In this document: positions 58,421 to 64,000 of the stretch, piece after piece
Layout of the letters: the number at the start of each line of letters is the position of its first letter
Numbering within the stretch: position 1 is the stretch's first letter
Assembly: GCA_029204225.1 (NCBI GenBank)
Contig: CM055103.1
Location: 8,370,748 to 8,434,747 of the forward strand
From: Diphasiastrum complanatum
Lineage: Eukaryota; Streptophyta; Lycopodiopsida; Lycopodiales; Lycopodiaceae
Direction: 5' to 3'
DNA length: 64,000 bases
Translations under genes and position numbers: made by a program
The notes under the pieces: model-generated
Told to the model about the DNA's origin: nothing
Database searches by the model: none
Seen by the model: only the letters and a program-made list of their open reading frames with translations

Positions 58421-59599
58421 GATGTGGCAATCAAGTGGTCAAGAGTATGGGCTTGTGTAAACACACTGGAGAGTAGAAGGCAAGTGCAAACTGAAAATTT
58501 TGACTAAATTTTGTAAAACAATTTGGCAGAGTTTCTCCAACACACCCATAGAATGAACTTGCACAAGGATATGGCCCTCTATTTATAGCCTTTTTTGGGG
58601 CTAAATTTCTTGAAATTCACCCATGTAATAGAGAACTCGCTAGCACAGAGGGCAATCCAACTGTATGGTCCACAAGTTTTGCTGACGTCGTAGAGGGTCT
58701 ATGCGAGTTTGTTTTTCTTAACCAATTTTTTTCAAAAATTTCACATTAAGATCAGCTGACTGTGGGCGAGTTCTAAATGCTATTTTGATCATGATTGTAG
58801 GTAGTTGTGCGAGTTTGTTAATGTTTTGACAGTTCGAACTCGTTTGAATTCCAATTGACTCTAATTCTGACAAAAATAGTAGCCAATGAAAATTTGTCGA
58901 ACCCAAATTTAGCATTTTTACATAGCGGGAGAGTTCCTGATGGCCTGTGCGAACTTGTTCAAAACTCCTTGCATACTAAGGAGTTTCCTCCTTGAAGTTT
59001 CTTTGCTAATTTTTGAAGGTCTCCAAATAAATTCGCACAGGGGTCAGATGTGATTTGATGGGTCTAAAAATCACTTTTGTAATATCGGCGAGTTTTTTCT
59101 GTGACAAAAATCACTAATTTGAATTCAATTGGTCAAAATTGATGAATTTTCATTGAAACCAAAATATTGATCTGATCTGAGTTGTAACAAAACTCACCCT
59201 AGTGCTAAATGTGTTCTACAAGGCTGGTAGAGGACTAGCGAGTTCTGTTTGAAGTTCTCTAAGTCTGTTGATATGTTTTTTTGACATTTGAACAATTTTC
59301 TATAGCGAACGGAGATCTGATCTAGTGATAGATCTTGAGACTGATTTCTCTTGTTACTTATCACTATACTTGCAAGCAATCCTACTGGATCTTAGAAAAG
59401 AAGTAAGTGGAAAGAATAAAATTTAAAACACACAATACATGAATGAACGACAAAAGACGAGTACATGCATACAAACACATAGAATGACGAATGTAAGCAG
59501 TACATTTCAAGATAGAAGGAGTGCTCATGAACTTGTCTAAGTCCACTCCCATTCACTACAATATCTAAGGGGATGCCTTCCAGTGTTTTAAGATGGGCA

Positions 59600-61960
59600 T
59601 ATCCGGAAGAAAAGATCTAATAAATAATGTATGGCCCTTGCCCTGTGAATTTCAACTTTCCCTTATGTGCTTTTGCCTGGTATAAGAGGACCTTATTCCC
59701 CTCTTTAGACTCCTTGAGCTTAATTAAACGATCATGCCAATCTTTTTGTCTACGCTTGTGAACTTGTTGTGCATGGACACTGATGGTATGAGTTTCACAT
59801 AGCTTTTCAAAATGGAATAGGCAATTGGCTAAGATTTGTTTGGAATCTAATTGCAGATCATAGTCCAAGCATAGAGATGGAACATAAAATTCAACTGGCA
59901 TAACTGCTTCCTGGCCATAAGTCAACTAAAAATGAGTAGATCCAGTAGATTTCTTAGGAGTTGTGCGATAAGCCCAAAGTGTAACATGTAATTTCAGTTC
60001 CCAATCAGACCTATTGGCCTTTACTCTCTTAGTGAGGATTCCGCATAAGATCTTATTAGTGGACTCAGCTTGGCCATTACATCGCAGGTAATAAGGGGCA
60101 CTTTTCCTATGGACTACCAAGAAGGTGGATAGTAAGTGTTCAATCACTGCATTCAAGAAATTGTTCCCCTATCACTAACGATTTCTAATGGGCACCCAAA
60201 ATGTACTATAACATGTTCTAAAGGAATTTAGAGGTGGATTTTGCATCTGCAGGTTTAACAGGGCAATCTTTGGCCCATTTGGTGCAATAGTTGGTGGCTA
60301 CTATAATATATCAAGATTGTGTGAATGTAGCAGCCGGACTAATTGGTTCCACACAGTCAATTTCCCATTTGAAAAATGCTTGGTCGGACAATATATGATT
60401 TAATGGCATAAAATCCTTGAATTGGCATCGTTTTGCACATTGACATACATTGTATGCCATTACAAATTGATGTGTATCCTTAAATAAGGCTGGCCACCAG
60501 AATCTTGTGAACAATATTTTTCTCGATGTCATATTAGATGAGAAATGTCCATCGCCACTTCCTTCATGGGTTAGGAAAACGAAAAGTGTTGTTTCTCCCT
60601 CGATGAGACATCTACGAATAATTCCATCTGTCCCTTTTTTATATAGTTGTCTAGCAATGAGGGTGTAGGGAGCGGATTTGTAAATCAATGCTCACTGAGT
60701 GGGTTTAGGTAGATTTGGATCCATTTGGCTACTAGTAAGGTATTTAGTGATGTCACGGGCCCAAACTGGGGTGTAATCTACTTGAAACAAGATAGCATTA
60801 GGAAGGTCATCATTAACACCTTCCGTTGGTTTGTCATTGCTAGGGATTCATGAAAGATGATCAGCTCAACAATGTTGCAAATCCCTTCTAACAATAACTT
60901 AAAATTCAAATTCATGGAGTAATAACAACCAGCATGTTATGCGTCTAGTTGTGCATGTCTTGTTCAAAAGATATAATAACGCTTGATGATCTGTGTAAAA
61001 TGCAAAGGATTTTCCTAAAAGATAATGGCAAAAATTTTTAACAGCATACACCATAGCAAATGCTTCCCGCTCGATAGTAGTATAGTTCATCTTTGCCGGA
61101 ATTAGTTGGAAAGTCCTTGGAATCTTCACCTGGTTGTGTCAAGACAACACCGATGGTGTACTTAGAAGCATTCATGTGCACATGGAATTTCTTGAATAAT
61201 CTGATGCTCGCAAAATGGGAGCACTAGCTAAGGCATGCTTGAGGTCTCTAAATGCAAGGCCATGTTTATCTACCCATTTAGGATCTATGGTTAACCGGTA
61301 CATCCAGCGTGCCTTACCTGCAAAGTCACGTATGTGACAACGATAGTAATTGGCATGGCCCATAAGATCAAGACCTCACGCACGGTCTTAGGGATTGGCA
61401 TCTCTACAATTACTCAAACCTTTTTAGGATCAGCGACAATTCCATTCCGGAATATGATGTGTCCTAGAACAACACCATGGGTAACCTAGATCTGGCATTT
61501 CTAAGGAAGTTAGAGATATACCAAATCTTTGGCACTAAATGTATATTTTCTCAAGTATAGCTAAATATCTAGATGCTTCAGAGTGAACTTCTAGGTCATC
61601 TAAGTAGACTTCTAGCGTGTCTCCGATTAGGTCCGTGAGGCTACTTGCATGATGCATTGGAAGGTACTAGGAGTGTTACATAAACCAAAAGGCATAACCT
61701 TCCAACAAAACGTCCCCCACTCTGTAGCGAAAGTAGTTTTGTGTTGATCTTTGAGTGCTATTTCTATTATAATTGCTAAAGTCGTCTAAGAAGGAATAAG
61801 CCTCATCTCCAGCTACATTATCTAATATGGCTTCTCCAAATGGAATAGGAAAATGGTCACGTTTGATGATGGCATTAAGCTTTTTAAAATCTACACAAAT
61901 TCGAAGCTTTCCATTTTTCTTAGGCACAATTACGATTCGCAACACCCATTATGTATGTTC
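59600..61960 (-). pseudogene. Ty3/Gypsy pol relic (RT, RNase H, integrase)
   Basis: The minus strand, in order: RT (VIVPKKNGKLRICVDFKKLN, FPIPFGEAILDNVAGDEAYS, then EVYLDDLEVHSEA with YLDD intact near 61620); the RT connection (MGHANYYRCHIRDFAGKARW); RNase H (MNYTTIEREAFAMVYAVKNF, FAFYTDHQALLYLLN); the integrase zinc region (HEGSGDGHFSSNMTSRKILF then CQCAKRCQF); the integrase core (PYYLRCNGQAESTNKILCGI); and the C-terminal part (MTYGQEAVMPVEFYVPSLCL, KVLLYQAKAHKGKLKFTGQG). At least six frame breaks. Gag, protease and LTRs are not attached. Confidence 0.85.
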
Positions 61961-61964
61961 TGTT

Positions 61965-62789
61965 GAATTCACACGTGTGGATTGTCCACTACATGTACTT
62001 GTGATCTCTTAAGGTGTTTAGATGCACCAAGATTAAGACTAGATTGAGATTCAAGATCTATCTTTGATTCTATGGCAAAAACACACTACTACATGCATTC
62101 AATCACTTCCAGCTTTAACTCACACGTGTGGGAAGTGTTCCAAACGTATTCTAAGTAAAAACAAGCTGCTCTCCTCGGTTAGAGAGAGAAAAACCATCAT
62201 GAGCTCTCGGGTAGAGAGAGAAAGCTAGAAATTCAATGACACTCAAAATCCACTCAATCTCACAATCAATTAGATCCAAATGAGGAGTACAATGATACTA
62301 GTAGATCCATGAGCTACCACTATGCTTAACTATGATTGGATCACACTTTGCCACCTCTTAATCCTATTGGACCATTGATCCATGCACCTCTTAATTCTAT
62401 TGGACTATATTCAAGCACACCTCAAATTCCTATTGGACCACACATGGTTCCACCTCTAAATCCTATTGGACCTCTTAAACTTCATCAAACAAAAGCATTA
62501 CACTTGTCTACACTCTAATTGGCACAAGTTTGGCCTCCTACTCTATTTTGGCTCAATAGTGGCATTACAAGTGGAAATGGATAATTTGCCATCTATGCCA
62601 AAGTTGACCCTATCAAGATCCTACACCTAAATGCTTGACTATGAAATTCTATGAGACCCCTATATCAAAAAAAATTTATTTACTTTACAATTCTCCACAC
62701 GTGAGAACATCCTCCACACATGTGAGATTCACTCACAAACTTCTATCATAAAAAATACCAAGCTAAATTTTTTGCCAATTTCTCACACT
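61965..62789 (-). repeat. 3' LTR of the right-edge Copia
   Basis: The right end TTTCTCACA (62789) is next to a purine-rich tract on the minus strand (TTTTTTGAGGAG, 62790-62801), so this is a 3' LTR read on the minus strand. Paired ACACGTGTGG palindromes occur near 61972 and 62122. The left edge lies close to the Gypsy pol start and is approximate. Confidence 0.6.
62351..62473. repeat. Four 33-bp repeats with CCAAT boxes in the LTR
   Basis: Units start at 62351, 62384, 62417 and 62450, exactly 33 bp apart. Each ends CCTATTGGACC or nearly so. On the element's coding strand each carries a CCAAT box (GGTCCAATAGG), which may form an LTR promoter module. The Pro/Ile-rich frame across it is an artefact of the repeat. 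Confidence 0.8.
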
Positions 62790-62879
62790 CCTCAAAAAAT
62801 AGCTTCGAAAGGTACTAGATCACTTGAGAAGTTTGTAAATCTTTTTGAGTGGATCCTTTGGTATGCATAAGAAGTGAAG

Positions 62880-64000
62880 ATCAGCCAAGGGATCCATCAT
62901 AGCAGCACCCTCACCATATCCATGATAAGATCTCTTTGGTAGAGATCTCTTGCCAATGCCTTTGAAGAGTGCTCCACCAATATGCCACTATGATCATGGG
63001 CTTCCTCCATGCTTGATGATGATCTTTGCTTTGAAAGTTCCACTTGCATGATGGACGCACCATAAATAGATAAATCTGAGGCTTCCAAGCCTCATAAGGA
63101 TCATGGAGATCAAGATCATAAGATGTGAAACAATGATGATTATCAAGATTATGCTTTCTAGCTTGACTAGTCCACATACAATGAACTATATCCATGATGG
63201 ATCTAATCTTGATATCAAAGACTATCTTGATCTTTTTTAGGCTAGTTACTCTCTCAAGGATGTAAGTGTCCACTTTGGATGCTTCACTTAATCTCAAGAG
63301 GAGTTTACAATTTTCCTCACAACATGTGAAAACATGATTTTCAAAAAAGTGAGTACCAAGCTCAATCTTGTTCTTACTAGAACCAAGAGCATACTTTTGA
63401 CAATACAATATCTTGCTTTCAAAAAGTATTGGAAACACATCTAAGTCAATAATGACAAGAAACATGTCCATACCATAAGCATCATACAAAACTAGTATAG
63501 CTTTTCTTGAATTTTGAGATCCAAAAAATTCAATGAAGCAAGATAGCATTTCAAGCAAAGGAAGAGAAGCATATATGAATGTGTTGTAGTAGATACAACA
63601 TGAAAGATGCCCTTCTTTGCCATGTAAGGTGAGCCATAAAGACTCGGCCATGCATCTTGAATATCTTCTTGAAATCATATGAAGAAGAAACTCCTCCTCA
63701 CACCTTGGCCCCATCATAACTTGAATACCTTCAAAAAAGATAACTTGTGATGCTTCTTGAGAAGTCTTGATCTCGGCCACTTCCAAGATTGAATCTTCAT
63801 GCAATATGACATCTCTATTCACAATCACTTTTGAAATAGAGAGTGTAAAGACTCTAAAGGCCTCCTTGATGGATGAATATCCAATCATGATCCATGAGCT
63901 TGGATCATCCTTCCTCCTTGTTTCCAAGGGAATATGTGCAAAGCAAGCACTACCAAGTTCACTAAGGTGATCAACCTTAGGCTTCATCTTGAATAAAACT
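62880..64000 (-). pseudogene. Copia remnant at the right edge, non-canonical tail
   Basis: The frame on the minus strand from 63987 begins with the integrase C-terminal part (LGSACFAHIPLETRRKDDPS, MIGYSSIKEAFRVFTLSISK, VNRDVILHEDSILEVAEIKT). It then continues for about 250 residues with no RT or RNase H text, ending at 62911. The continuation (CIYYNTFIYASLPLLEMLSC, KIKIVFDIKIRSIMDIVHCM) is open but unrecognised. This is probably a deletion derivative carrying foreign sequence. The element runs beyond the window. Confidence 0.65.

Overview
The window looks like nuclear DNA of a land plant, most likely a vascular plant with a large, repeat-rich genome. Three things point there: the GT-AG introns, a MUR3-type GT47 galactosyltransferase, and the tail of a heavy-metal-associated isoprenylated plant protein (HIPP). 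Penelope-like reverse transcriptase remains and transposases with CxxC, DN and GHTH motifs would fit a fern, lycophyte or bryophyte, but the sequence alone does not settle the lineage. No tRNA, rRNA, CRISPR array or prokaryotic operon was recognised. Most of the window is layers of decayed transposable elements.

Left arm (1-15 kb): a TGACTCG-rich tandem array, a HIPP terminal exon on the minus strand (1268-1590), several short direct repeats, and a minus-strand Copia element with both LTRs (about 4002-7001). Next come the only two convincing cellular protein genes. One is a three-exon gene of unknown role with a ParB/sulfiredoxin-like DGNHR motif (7863-9117, plus). The other is a MUR3-like GT47 glycosyltransferase (13013-14419, plus), preceded by a 41-bp minisatellite.

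Middle (15-38 kb): gag zinc-knuckle relics, an (TC)80 tract, a Penelope-like RT relic (minus) and a plus-strand Copia 5' half (LTR end, PBS, gag, protease). Next is copy 1 of an unusual two-gene element (22.8-25.5 kb), then a MULE-like transposase relic and a minus-strand Copia with LTR. A Ty3/Gypsy gag relic follows, split by a fairly complete minus-strand Copia pol (31.1-34.2 kb), then more Copia pieces and a strong hairpin (37119-37203).

Right arm (38-64 kb): a plus-strand LTR of the same family as the 4-7 kb element, a DDE-type transposase relic (38.5-40.9 kb), and copy 3 of the two-gene element's second gene embedded in Copia pieces. Two further Copia relics (minus 42.5-44.5, plus 44.8-46.7) and a plus-strand Copia LTR plus leader follow. 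That leader runs directly into copy 2 of the two-gene element (48.3-53.8 kb). The rest is a Ty3/Gypsy LTR and PPT, about 3 kb of AT-rich sequence with no recognisable gene, a Ty3/Gypsy pol relic (59.6-61.95 kb) and a Copia relic with its 3' LTR running off the right edge.

The best candidate for something undescribed is the two-gene element. It has an ORF1 of unrecognised type behind a TATA box and an array of a roughly 16-bp motif (TATCGMTTTCAAGCGC) in both orientations. A convergent, intron-containing, transposase-like ORF2 faces it. It occurs three times here, and two copies share a fusion to a Copia leader.
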